Positions 9,384 through 18,071 of a DNA stretch of 64,000 nucleotides are shown one piece after another. Below the pieces are notes generated by a model, which was not told the DNA's origin, searched no databases, and was given only the letters and a program-made list of their open reading frames with translations. Each line of letters opens with the position of its first letter. Position 1 is the stretch's first letter. The position numbers and the translations under genes were made by a program. Source of the stretch: Modicisalibacter luteus DSM 23508. Its GTDB lineage: Bacteria; Pseudomonadota; Gammaproteobacteria; Pseudomonadales; Halomonadaceae. Where the stretch lies: positions 1 through 64,000 of the forward strand of contig NZ_KB899999.1 in NCBI RefSeq assembly GCF_000378505.1. Reading direction: 5' to 3'.

Positions 9384-9926
9384 TCACTTATCCTGGCTGT
9401 CAGCCAGATATTGATCCTTGAGCTTGACGTAATTACCCGCCGTATAAGTGAAGAAGGCGCGCTCATTATCCTTGAGCGCGCGCAGCGGCTTGGCCGGGTT
9501 GCCGGCGTAGACGTGGCCGCTCTCCAGAGTCTTGCCCGGCGTGACCACGGCACCCGCAGCGATGATCACCTCGTCCTCGACCACCACGCCATCCATCACG
9601 GTCGCGCCCATGCCGACCAGCACCCGGTTGCCGATGGTACAGCCATGCAACAGGGCCTTGTGACCGATGGTCACGTCGTTTCCGATGGTGAGCGGATGGC
9701 CGCCAGGATTGAAGTCGCTGGCGTGGGTGATATGCAGCACGCTGCCATCCTGAACACTGACCCGGTCACCGATGCGGATCCGATGCATGTCGCCCCGGAT
9801 GACCGCCATCGGCCACACCGAACAATCGGCACCCATCACTACATCACCAAGTACCACGCTGCTCGGATCGACGAAGGCCCGCTCCCCCAGCCGTGGTGTC
9901 AACCCTTGGAAGGTCCGGATCGTCAT
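9384..9926 (-). CDS. yrdA: Gamma-carbonic anhydrase family protein YrdA
   Basis: A 180-residue left-handed beta-helix protein closely resembling E. coli YrdA. Hexapeptide repeats run through residues 20-150. The predicted metal ligands are His68, His89 and His94, in LHITHAS and GHKALLHG. The frame continues about 149 codons upstream within the NSS transporter gene, but the ATG at 9926 has a GAGGAGAG ribosome site and matches the family length. It lies 26 nt after the transporter stop and may be co-transcribed with it. Carbonic anhydrase activity in this subfamily is not assured. Confidence 0.92.
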   Translation of the reverse strand: MTIRTFQGLTPRLGERAFVDPSSVVLGDVVMGADCSVWPMAVIRGDMHRIRIGDRVSVQDGSVLHITHASDFNPGGHPLTIGNDVTIGHKALLHGCTIGNRVLVGMGATVMDGVVVEDEVIIAAGAVVTPGKTLESGHVYAGNPAKPLRALKDNERAFFTYTAGNYVKLKDQYLADSQDK

Positions 9927-9952
9927 GCTTCTCTCCTCATTATCTGCCACTA

Positions 9953-11293
9953 CTACCACAGCCCGGATACCAGCACGATCACGACCAGCGGGATCGAAAC
10001 GAAACGTACAGTGGCCTGCCAGACACGAAAGCCGCGCGGACCGGCATCCAGAGCGCGCACCACTGTATCGCGAGGCATGACCCAGGCGGCAAAAATGGCG
10101 ATCAGTAATCCACCCACCGGCAGAAAGACATCGGTAGGCACGGTAGTCACCAGGTCGAAGAAGGTCATCTCGCCGAGCCAGTGAACATCGGCCATGGCCG
10201 AGAACGACAACACCGATAGCATGCCCACCGCCCAAACGGCGACCCCGACCAGCGCCGTGGCCCGACCACGGCGCAGGCCGGCACCCTGTAGCGTAGCCAC
10301 GATCGGCTCGGCCAGGTTGATCGAGGATGTCCAGGTCGCCAGCAACAATAGCAGGAAGAAGATCGCCAGCCACCAGGCCCCACCCGGCAGCTCGGCAAAG
10401 GCAATGGGCAACGTGACGAACATCAGTCCCGGCCCCTCGCCCGGATCCATGCCTTGGGAGAAGACCACTGAAAAGATCGCGATGCCGGCCAGCAGCGCCA
10501 CAGTGACATCGAGCACAGCTACCGCCGCGACGGCCTTGGGAAGGCTCTGGTGATCCGGCATGTACGCGCCATAGGCCATCAATGCGCAGGCACCGACTGC
10601 CAGTGTGAAGAAAGCATGGCCCATGGCATTGAGCACTACCGATACGCTAATGGCCGACGGGTTGGGCGTGAACAGCCAGGCCGCAGCGGCCCCGAAGCCA
10701 TCGGTGGTAACCGCATAGCCGGCCAGTACCAGCAGCAACAGGTAAAGCAGCGGCATCAGAAAATTGTTGAGCTTCTCGAGACCACTGGACACGCCCGCCG
10801 CCACGACCGACAGAGTCAGCAGCAGAAACAGCGTATGATTGAAGGTCATACGCAAGGGGTCGGCCAGAAAGGCATTGAAGCTGGCACCGATCTCGTCAGG
10901 CGTGAGACCCACAAAGTTGCCGTTGACCGATTCGATGAGGTACTCGATCGACCAGCCCGACACCACGGAATAGAACGACAGGATCAGAAAGACCGTCATG
11001 ACACCAAACAGCCCCAGCCAACGCCAGTGCGGTGTCGCCCCGGCCTGGCGGGCCAGATGAGTCAGCGCCAGCATCGGGCTGCGGCGCCCAGCCCGACCGA
11101 TCAGGATCTCGGCCATCATTACCGGCAGGCCCAGCAGCAGCACGAAAGCGACATACAACAGCAAGAACGCCGAACCGCCGTTCTCTCCGGTCATGTAGGG
11201 GAAGCGCCAGATGTTCCCCAGCCCCACGGCGGCGCCAGTTACCGCCAGTATGAATGCGCGCCGGGAACTCCAGCGCTCCAATGTCTCGCTCAT
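9953..11293 (-). CDS. Sodium-dependent transporter, NSS/SNF family
   Basis: A 446-residue transporter of the neurotransmitter:sodium symporter family. It begins with the WSSRRAFILAVTGAAVGLGNIWRFPYM signature region of TM1, whose unwound Gly-rich segment binds Na+ and substrate, and has 11-12 hydrophobic helices. It probably imports an amino acid with Na+, consistent with a halophile. The ATG at 11293 follows an AGGCAGGG site; the frame runs on upstream but without family sequence. It is divergent from prlC. Confidence 0.9.
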   Translation of the reverse strand: MSETLERWSSRRAFILAVTGAAVGLGNIWRFPYMTGENGGSAFLLLYVAFVLLLGLPVMMAEILIGRAGRRSPMLALTHLARQAGATPHWRWLGLFGVMTVFLILSFYSVVSGWSIEYLIESVNGNFVGLTPDEIGASFNAFLADPLRMTFNHTLFLLLTLSVVAAGVSSGLEKLNNFLMPLLYLLLLVLAGYAVTTDGFGAAAAWLFTPNPSAISVSVVLNAMGHAFFTLAVGACALMAYGAYMPDHQSLPKAVAAVAVLDVTVALLAGIAIFSVVFSQGMDPGEGPGLMFVTLPIAFAELPGGAWWLAIFFLLLLLATWTSSINLAEPIVATLQGAGLRRGRATALVGVAVWAVGMLSVLSFSAMADVHWLGEMTFFDLVTTVPTDVFLPVGGLLIAIFAAWVMPRDTVVRALDAGPRGFRVWQATVRFVSIPLVVIVLVSGLW

Positions 11294-11498
11294 TGCCCTG
11301 CCTTTTTCGGTGATGGGCGGCACGCCGCCGCGTGCCGAAGGCGCAAGACTATCAGGCGAGCCGCCCGACACAATAGCAGCGGCGCCAACGCTGGCGGCGA
11401 CGTTCACGCTGACGCCATACTGACGACATTGAAACCCATCTGCCGCGCCCGCATCTAATGCAACAGTCCTCACGCACACGACAAGGAAATCCACCGTC

Positions 11499-13550
11499 AT
11501 GTCCAACAACCCGCTGCTTGAGCGTCATACGTTACCGCCGTTCGGTGCCATCCAGCCCGATCACGTGGTGCCGGCCATCGAGCAGATTCTCGACGAGAAC
11601 CGCGCGGCTATCGACAAGCTGGCCGAGAAGGCCGCCCAGGAGCCCCCTACCTGGGAGAGCCTGGCGGCCCCACTGGAAGAACTCAACGACCGCTTGTCAC
11701 AGGCATGGTCGCCGGTCTCGCACCTCAACGGCACCATGAACACGCCGGCCTTGCGCGAGGCGTATCAGACCTGTCTGGCCAAGCTGTCCGAATACGGTAC
11801 CTGGTTGGGCCAGCACGAAGGGCTGTTCCGTGCCTATCAGACACTCAAGGATTCACCGGCCTATAATGCCCTCGACCAGGCGCAGCGCCGCAGCGTCGAC
11901 AATACCCTGCGCGACTTCCGGCTGGCCGGTGTCGACCTGCCCGAAGACAAGAAGCGCCGCTATGGCGAGATCCAGGCCCGCCTGTCATCACTGTCCAACA
12001 GTTTCTCCAACAACGTGCTCGATGCGACTCAGGCCTGGCACAAGGATGTCACGGATGCTGCCGCTCTCGATGGCCTGCCCGAGAGTGCCATGGAGACACT
12101 CAAGGCCAATGCCGAGGCCAAGGATGTCGAAGGCTACCGCATCACACTGGACTTCCCCAGCTTCTACCCGGTGGTAACCTTCGCGCACGACCGTGAACTG
12201 CGTCGCGAGGTTTATACCGCCTTCGTCACTCGTGCCTCGGACCAGGGCCCCAACGGCGGCGAGTTCGACAACGCCACCAATATCGAGGAGATCCTCGCCC
12301 TGCGCCACGAGCTGGCTCAGATGCTGGGCTTCGCGACCTACGCGGACTTTTCTCTGGCCACCAAGATGGCCGAATCGCCCAGCCAGGTACTCGACTTCCT
12401 TACCGACCTGGCCAAGCGTGCCCATCCGCAGGCGCAGGAGGAATTCAACGAACTTGAAGCCTTCGCCAAGGAGACGCTGGGGCTCGAGGATCTCAAGCCC
12501 TGGGACATGGGCTACGCCAGCGAGAAACTGCGCGAGTCGCGTTATGCGATCTCCCAGGAGCAGCTACGTCCCTACTTCCCGGCGCCGCGCGTCATCGACG
12601 GGTTGTTCAGCGTCACGCAGCGCCTCTACGGCGTGAAATTCGTCGAGGACGAGGAGGCGCCACGCTATCACCCCGATGTTCGTTACTACGAAATCCGCGA
12701 AAGCGACATTCCCATCGCCGGCTTCTATCTCGACCTGTATGCCCGCGAGGGCAAGCGTGGCGGGGCCTGGATGGATGAGTGCCGTGTGCGCCGCCAGCGT
12801 GCGGATGGCAGCCTGCAGCTGCCGGTCGCCTACCTGACCTGCAATTTCACCCGTCCGGTAGGCGGCAAACCGGCTCTGCTGACCCACGATGAGGTCACTA
12901 CGCTGTTCCATGAGTTCGGGCATGGCCTGCACCACATGCTGACCCAACAGAGCGTGGCCGATATCTCTGGCATCAACGGTGTCGCCTGGGATGCCGTGGA
13001 GCTGCCCAGCCAGTTCATGGAAAACTTCTGCTGGGAGCGCGAAGGCCTCGACCTGATTGCCGCCCATGTCGAGACCGGCGAGCGCCTGCCCGACGAGATG
13101 CTCGATAAACTGCAGGCTGCCAAGAACTTCCAATCGGCCATGGGCATGCTGCGCCAGATCGAGTTCTCGCTGTTCGATTTCCGCTTGCATCACGAGCTCG
13201 TCGCGCCCAAGACCAGCGATGTCCAGTCCCTGCTCGACGAGGTTCGCGACCAATGGTCCGTGGTGCCACGGGTGGATTTCAACCGCTTCCAGAACAGCTT
13301 CAGCCATATCTTCGCCGGCGGCTACGCAGCGGGTTACTACAGCTACAAGTGGGCGGAGGTGTTATCTGCCGACGCCTATAGCGCCTTCGAGGAGGCCGGC
13401 GTGTTCGATGCCGATACCGGTATTCGCTTCCGCCGAGAAATTCTCGAGCAGGGCGGTGCACGTGACGCGGCAGAACTGTTCCGTGCGTTCCGTGGCCGCG
13501 ACCCGAGCGTCGAGCCCCTGCTCCGCCACAGCGGCATTCGTGCCGCCTGA
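11499..13550 (+). CDS. prlC: Oligopeptidase A (M3 family zinc peptidase)
   Basis: A 683-residue cytosolic M3 metallopeptidase. The zinc motif HEFGH lies at residues 471-475 (LFHEFGHGLHHML), with a downstream Glu in WDAVELPSQFMENF as third ligand. The C-terminal SYKWAEVLSADAYSAF region is typical of PrlC/OpdA. It degrades short peptides, including cleaved signal peptides. The start has an AAGGAAA ribosome site. A yheV-like gene follows 11 nt after the stop. Confidence 0.97.
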   Translation: MSNNPLLERHTLPPFGAIQPDHVVPAIEQILDENRAAIDKLAEKAAQEPPTWESLAAPLEELNDRLSQAWSPVSHLNGTMNTPALREAYQTCLAKLSEYGTWLGQHEGLFRAYQTLKDSPAYNALDQAQRRSVDNTLRDFRLAGVDLPEDKKRRYGEIQARLSSLSNSFSNNVLDATQAWHKDVTDAAALDGLPESAMETLKANAEAKDVEGYRITLDFPSFYPVVTFAHDRELRREVYTAFVTRASDQGPNGGEFDNATNIEEILALRHELAQMLGFATYADFSLATKMAESPSQVLDFLTDLAKRAHPQAQEEFNELEAFAKETLGLEDLKPWDMGYASEKLRESRYAISQEQLRPYFPAPRVIDGLFSVTQRLYGVKFVEDEEAPRYHPDVRYYEIRESDIPIAGFYLDLYAREGKRGGAWMDECRVRRQRADGSLQLPVAYLTCNFTRPVGGKPALLTHDEVTTLFHEFGHGLHHMLTQQSVADISGINGVAWDAVELPSQFMENFCWEREGLDLIAAHVETGERLPDEMLDKLQAAKNFQSAMGMLRQIEFSLFDFRLHHELVAPKTSDVQSLLDEVRDQWSVVPRVDFNRFQNSFSHIFAGGYAAGYYSYKWAEVLSADAYSAFEEAGVFDADTGIRFRREILEQGGARDAAELFRAFRGRDPSVEPLLRHSGIRAA

Positions 13551-13561
13551 CAGGAGAACCG

Positions 13562-13804
13562 ATGTCTATACCCAAACGTTTCATTGCCGGCGCCGTGTGC
13601 CCGCGCTGCGCTGCCATGGACAGGCTGCGTGCCTGGGAGCAGAACGGGATTCGCTATCGCGACTGCGTGGCCTGCGACTTTTTCGAGCAACTGCCGATCG
13701 ATGAAGAGGCCGCCCCCGAGCTGACCACTCGGGTCAACCAGCCCCGCGAGTCACAACGCGACAACGAAGTCCAGACCGTGCGCATCCTTGATCCCAAGAA
13801 ATAA
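13562..13804 (+). CDS. YheV-family putative zinc ribbon protein
   Basis: An 80-residue protein with two CxxC pairs (Cys13/16 and Cys35/38) spaced as in a zinc ribbon, matching the YheV family. Biochemical function is not known to me. It is co-directional with prlC with a CAGGAGA ribosome site, and a strong terminator follows. Confidence 0.85.
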   Translation: MSIPKRFIAGAVCPRCAAMDRLRAWEQNGIRYRDCVACDFFEQLPIDEEAAPELTTRVNQPRESQRDNEVQTVRILDPKK

Positions 13805-13829
13805 GCGACGATTGGCTATCAGTACACGA

Positions 13830-13854
13830 CGCCCCGCATAGCGGGGCGTTTTTA
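13830..13854 (+). terminator. Rho-independent terminator of prlC-yheV
   Basis: An 8-bp GC stem (CGCCCCGC / GCGGGGCG) with a three-base loop, followed directly by TTTTTAT, 26 bases after the stop codon. Confidence 0.9.
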
Positions 13855-14055
13855 TGTGCGGATTTCCGCACGCCATGCCTGGGAAATTGTGCGGACATCC
13901 AGACATTCACCTTCGCGCCCTTTTCGACCTTTGTCGCATAGAGGCAACGCTAAATAGTTGAAACGCATGGGTAATATAAAAAGAGGAACGCGACTTGCGC
14001 TGACTTATGGACCAACCTTCATTCACCCAATGATAACGAACCAAGAGGGAATCGC

Positions 14056-15060
14056 ATGTCAGCCAATACTCGTCTCCCACTGTCGCGTATCGCCACGACC
14101 CTGGCCTCCGGCGCCTGTCTCGGCGGCCTACTGGTGGCAACCGCTGCGCAGGCCGACCGCTCGGAGTGGCCCGAAAGCTTCACCGTCGGCACAGCAAGCC
14201 AAGGCGGCACCTACTTCGTGTACGGCTCTGGCTGGGCCAACATGGTCGCCGATGAGCTGGGGATTTCCGGTGGCGGTGAGGTCACCGGCGGACCGACCCA
14301 GAACCTGGCCCTGGTCCATAGCGGCGATGTCGCCTTCGGCCTGACCACCATGGGGCCGGCGAAAGATGCCATGAACGGCGAAAGCCCACTGGCACCGGGG
14401 GTGGTGATGGACAACGTCTGCGCCATGTTCCCCATGTACGAGACTCCCTTCTCCATCACCGCGCTGAGCGATTCGGGTATCACGTCGATCTCGGAAATTC
14501 CCGATGGTGCCAGCATCGGCTTCGGTCCGGCCGGATCCACCTCTGACACCTACTTCCCCGCCATCCTCGAGGAGCTGGGTGTCAACTTCGAGCGCCGCAA
14601 CGGGGGCTGGGGAGACCTGGGTGGTCAGCTTCAGGATGGTCTGATCGACGTCATCGCCTTTGCTGCGGGGATCCCGATCCCGGCCGTCAGCCAGCTCGAG
14701 GTGCAGACGGACGTCAATATCCTCGAGTTTACCGAGGAAGAGCAGCAAAAGATTGTCGAGGCCTTCCCGGTCTCCGCTTTCAGCATCCCGGCCAACACCT
14801 ACACCACACTCCAGGACGACGCTCGCGCGGTGTCCATGTGGAACTTCGCGATCGCCGGTTGCGACCTGCCGGAAGACATGGTCTACGAAGCCACGCGCCT
14901 CACTATGGAGAACAACGACCGTATGCGTGAGATCCACCGCAGCGCAGCGGCCTCAGTTCCCGAGAACGTGGACAAGAACCAAGTCATTCCTTTCCACCCG
15001 GGCGCTGCTCGCTGGTACAAGGAAAACGGCTATGAGATCGATGAGTCGCTGATCAAGTAA
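14056..15060 (+). CDS. TAXI-family TRAP transporter solute-binding protein
   Basis: A 334-residue periplasmic binding protein with a signal peptide (about 1-33, ending near AAQA). FTVGTASQGGTYFVYGSGWA is the TAXI-family glycine-rich N-terminus, and FGPAGSTSDTYFPAILEELG belongs to the hinge region. It delivers a solute to the fused permease downstream. TAXI systems have been linked to glutamate, 2-oxoglutarate and other acids; the substrate here is unknown. An AGAGGGA site precedes the ATG. A strong intercistronic stem-loop follows. Confidence 0.93.
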   Translation: MSANTRLPLSRIATTLASGACLGGLLVATAAQADRSEWPESFTVGTASQGGTYFVYGSGWANMVADELGISGGGEVTGGPTQNLALVHSGDVAFGLTTMGPAKDAMNGESPLAPGVVMDNVCAMFPMYETPFSITALSDSGITSISEIPDGASIGFGPAGSTSDTYFPAILEELGVNFERRNGGWGDLGGQLQDGLIDVIAFAAGIPIPAVSQLEVQTDVNILEFTEEEQQKIVEAFPVSAFSIPANTYTTLQDDARAVSMWNFAIAGCDLPEDMVYEATRLTMENNDRMREIHRSAAASVPENVDKNQVIPFHPGAARWYKENGYEIDESLIK

Positions 15061-15079
15061 GCCAACACTGTCCTGAACG

Positions 15080-15110
15080 GGACCGGCACTTGGCGTACAA
15101 GTGCCGGTCC
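15080..15110 (+). promoter_or_regulatory. Intercistronic stem-loop between TRAP binding protein and permease
   Basis: A perfect 12-bp stem (GGACCGGCACTT / AAGTGCCGGTCC) with a 7-nt loop, starting 20 nt after the stop. No T-run follows, so it is more likely an mRNA-stabilising or partial-attenuation element than a full terminator. Such a structure would keep binding protein in excess over permease. Confidence 0.7.
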
Positions 15111-15147
15111 TTGTGGCTTTCACCGCTATATCTCCAGGTAACGTTCC

Positions 15148-17331
15148 ATGAGCAATACCCCCCACCGTCCCGAGGAGCGAATCGGCGATACCCCCGAGGT
15201 GCCGACCATAGCCCAGGGGGTCGACGAAGAAGTCGTCGAGGATAACCGCCGCCTGCTCGTCGGCTGGCAATGGTGGCTGTTCGCTGCTTTCGCCGTCGGC
15301 TATTCGTCTTTCCACCTGTTTTCACTCAACGTCTACCCGCTGGAAACATGGTCGTTTCGCATCATTCACATCTGCGGGGCGCTGATCCTCGGCTATGGTT
15401 TCTATGCCGGTGCGCAGTTCCTGGGATCGCGCGAGTCAACAGGTGCACGCAAGGGAATGACCTGGCTGGCCGCAGCCCTACTGATCCCGGCACTGTATTC
15501 GCTGGTCCAGGTCGGCCTGATGTGGCAAACGATCCAGGCTGGCGCCATGCGCATCGACCCCGCCGTCGAAACCTGGCATTTCGGGGCACCGCTGGTCTTT
15601 GCTTCCACGGCAGCCATTGTTCTTTCGTGGTTCTATCGCCAAGCGCGCGAGCACCTGAGCGTCGCCGACCTGGTACTGATGGTCTGCGCCCTGGCCAGTG
15701 CCGGCTACTTCCTGGTGATCTATAACACGCCGCTGCGCATGTCGACGGGGACATCGTTCGCGCCGATAGGCATTTCCTACGCGGCCATTGCAGGTTCCTT
15801 GCTGATTCTCGAGCTGACCCGTCGTGTGGCCGGCCTGGCCTTGGTCATCATCTCGCTAGTCTTTTTGGCCTATGTGTTCGCCGGCCCCTATCTGCCAGGC
15901 TTCCTCGGCTACCCTGGGCTATCGGTGAACCGCTTCTTCAGCCAGGTCTACACCGATGCCGGTATCCTCGGGCCAACGACTGCCGTGTCGTCGACCTATA
16001 TCATCCTGTTCATCATCTTCGCTGCCTTTCTGCAGGCCTCGAAGGTCGGTGATTACTTCGTCAATTTTGCGTTCGCTGCCGCCGGCCGCGCGCGCGGTGG
16101 TCCCGCCAAGGTGGCTATCTTCGCCTCGGGCCTGATGGGCATGATCAATGGCACCAGTGCCGGCAACGTGGTTTCCACCGGTTCGCTGACCATTCCGTTA
16201 ATGAAGAAGGTGGGCTATCCGAGCCGTAGCGCCGGTGCCATTGAAGCCGCCGCCTCAACCGGTGGCCAGATCATGCCACCGATCATGGGCGCTGGCGCCT
16301 TCATCATGGCCGAGATCACCGGTATTCCGTATACCGAGATCGCCATTGCCGCCATCATTCCCTCCATCCTGTACTTTGCCTCGGTCTACTTCATGGTCGA
16401 TTTCGAGGCAGCCTATAAAGGCATGCGGGGGATGCGCAGCGACGAGATCCCGCGCTTTTCACGTCTCGCCAAGCAGGCCTACCTGTTTGCGCCGATCATT
16501 ATCCTGGTTGCCGCTCTGTTCATGGGATACTCGGTCATTCGCGCCGGCACCCTGGCCACTGCCTCGGCCGCCGTGGTGAGCTGGTTATCCCCCCACAAGA
16601 TGGGCATCCGCTCGATCCTCAAGGCGCTCGAGCTGGCCGGGACCATGGCAATCCAGATTATCGCGGTCTGTGCCTGTGCCGGGATTATCGTCGGTGTCAT
16701 CTCGCTCACTGGGGTCGGTGCCCGCTTCTCTTCCCTGCTACTGGGCCTGGCCGGCTTCAGCCAGCTACTGGCACTGTTCTTCGCCATGTGCATCAGTATC
16801 CTGCTGGGGATGGGCATGCCCACCACGGCGGCCTATGCCGTCGCGGCATCGGTGGTCGCTCCAGGCCTGATCGGCATCGGCATCCAGCCGTTGGTGGCAC
16901 ACTTCTTCGTGTTCTACTTCGCGGTAGTTTCAGCGATCACGCCACCAGTGGCGCTAGCCTCCTACGCCGCAGCGGGGATTTCCGGCGCCAACGCCATGCA
17001 AACCTCGGTGACCTCGTTCAAGATCGGCCTGGCCGCCTTCATCGTGCCGTTCATGTTCTTCTACAGCCCGGCGATGCTGATGGAAGGCAGTACAATGCAG
17101 ATCCTGCGTGTCGGGATCACCGCAACGATCGGCATCGTGATGCTGGCCGCCGCCGTGCAGGCCTGGTTCTTCGGTCCGGTCAAGGCCTGGGCGCGCCTGG
17201 CGCTGCTTGTTGGCGCCGTCTGCATGATCTACGGCGGAATCTATACCGACCTGATCGGACTTGCCATTGGCGTGGCGCTATACCTGACGCAACGGCGCAT
17301 GCCCGCCATCAGCAGGAAAGTGGTTTCCTAA
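15148..17331 (+). CDS. TRAP transporter permease, fused 4TM-12TM (DctQM-type)
   Basis: A 727-residue integral membrane protein joining the small (DctQ-like) and large (DctM-like) TRAP subunits, the usual form for TAXI systems. About 16 or more hydrophobic segments follow a soluble N-terminus of roughly 40 residues. Signature parts include GLMGMINGTSAGNVVSTGS, AASTGGQIMPPIMGAGAFIM and LGMGMPTTAAYAVAA of the DctM domain. It uses an ion gradient, usually Na+. It lies 87 nt downstream of the binding-protein gene and ends in a strong terminator. Confidence 0.95.
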   Translation: MSNTPHRPEERIGDTPEVPTIAQGVDEEVVEDNRRLLVGWQWWLFAAFAVGYSSFHLFSLNVYPLETWSFRIIHICGALILGYGFYAGAQFLGSRESTGARKGMTWLAAALLIPALYSLVQVGLMWQTIQAGAMRIDPAVETWHFGAPLVFASTAAIVLSWFYRQAREHLSVADLVLMVCALASAGYFLVIYNTPLRMSTGTSFAPIGISYAAIAGSLLILELTRRVAGLALVIISLVFLAYVFAGPYLPGFLGYPGLSVNRFFSQVYTDAGILGPTTAVSSTYIILFIIFAAFLQASKVGDYFVNFAFAAAGRARGGPAKVAIFASGLMGMINGTSAGNVVSTGSLTIPLMKKVGYPSRSAGAIEAAASTGGQIMPPIMGAGAFIMAEITGIPYTEIAIAAIIPSILYFASVYFMVDFEAAYKGMRGMRSDEIPRFSRLAKQAYLFAPIIILVAALFMGYSVIRAGTLATASAAVVSWLSPHKMGIRSILKALELAGTMAIQIIAVCACAGIIVGVISLTGVGARFSSLLLGLAGFSQLLALFFAMCISILLGMGMPTTAAYAVAASVVAPGLIGIGIQPLVAHFFVFYFAVVSAITPPVALASYAAAGISGANAMQTSVTSFKIGLAAFIVPFMFFYSPAMLMEGSTMQILRVGITATIGIVMLAAAVQAWFFGPVKAWARLALLVGAVCMIYGGIYTDLIGLAIGVALYLTQRRMPAISRKVVS

Positions 17332-17358
17332 GCGCAACACGGTTTGTGGAGCCAAGTG

Positions 17359-17385
17359 CGCCGGCCTCAGGGCCGGCGTTTTTTT
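17359..17385 (+). terminator. Rho-independent terminator of TRAP operon
   Basis: Stem CGCCGGCC / GGCCGGCG with loop TCAG, followed by seven T residues. Confidence 0.92.
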
Positions 17386-17478
17386 GAGGGACCCTTCATT
17401 GGCCTGATTCCAATGTTCCTTATCACGTTGTTTTCCTCCGTTTAACCCACGTCGGCATGGCAAAGTCGAGCGGCTCTT

Positions 17479-17568
17479 CTGTCCGCTAAGGACAGGACAC
17501 GCTACCCTGTCCAAGGTTTCTTTACGTATCCAGATGACCATCAGCTATCGTTCGCCTACGGACGATAG
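17479..17568 (+). promoter_or_regulatory. Repeated TGTCC elements and leader hairpin before the molybdenum hydroxylase operon
   Basis: Upstream of the ATG at 17602 lie CTGTCC-N5-GGACAG (17479-17495) and a further TGTCC at about 17507, giving overlapping inverted repeats. A second repeat, CTATCGT / ACGATAG (17545-17568), could fold as a leader hairpin or form an operator. No regulator gene adjoins this operon. The repeats are seen in sequence; the role is a guess. Confidence 0.35.
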
Positions 17569-17601
17569 TGCTGCCGCCATAAGCAATAGAAAGGAAGCCT
17601 T

Positions 17602-18054
17602 ATGCCAACGCTGACTATCAATGGCGATACTCACCAGGTCGATGTGCCCGAGGATATGCCCCTCTTGTGGGTCCTGCGTGATGTATTGGGAATGACTGGC
17701 ACCAAGTATGGCTGCGGTATCGCCCAATGCGGTGCCTGCACCGTACATCTCGATGGCAACGCCGTGCGTTCCTGCGTCCTGCCGGTAGGGGGGGTGGAAG
17801 GCAAGCGAATCGAGACGATCGAGGCTATGGAGAACTCGGAGCTGGGCAGAAGCGTTCAATCGGCCTGGCTCGAACACGAGGTGGTGCAGTGCGGTTACTG
17901 CCAGTCAGGGCAGATCATGTCGGCCGTGGCATTGCTCAGCAAGACCCCCCAGCCTGACGACAAGGAGATTGACCTGGGCATGTCAGGCAACCTCTGTCGT
18001 TGCTGTACTTATACGCGCATCCGAGGCGCCATCAAGAGCGTAGCCAAGGCGTAA
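17602..18054 (+). CDS. iorA: Isoquinoline 1-oxidoreductase-type molybdenum hydroxylase, [2Fe-2S] subunit
   Basis: A 150-residue small subunit of the xanthine oxidase family. The N-terminal plant-ferredoxin cluster is [15 protein letters not shown] plus a following Cys; the C-terminal helical domain has CGYCQSG and [13 protein letters not shown] for the second [2Fe-2S] centre. It passes electrons from the molybdenum subunit to the cytochrome. It has no signal peptide, so export would be by hitch-hiking on the Tat-exported large subunit. Spacing to the next gene is 17 nt. The actual substrate, a heterocycle or an aldehyde, cannot be told. Confidence 0.9.
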   Translation: MPTLTINGDTHQVDVPEDMPLLWVLRDVLGMTGTKYGCGIAQCGACTVHLDGNAVRSCVLPVGGVEGKRIETIEAMENSELGRSVQSAWLEHEVVQCGYCQSGQIMSAVALLSKTPQPDDKEIDLGMSGNLCRCCTYTRIRGAIKSVAKA

Positions 18055-18071
18055 TGATAAGGAAGAGAGCC

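Noticed and set aside
13805-14055. Sigma-54 promoter for the TRAP operon under DctD control
   Set aside because: The best candidate, CTGGG...TTGTGC near 13880, has the wrong GG-GC spacing.
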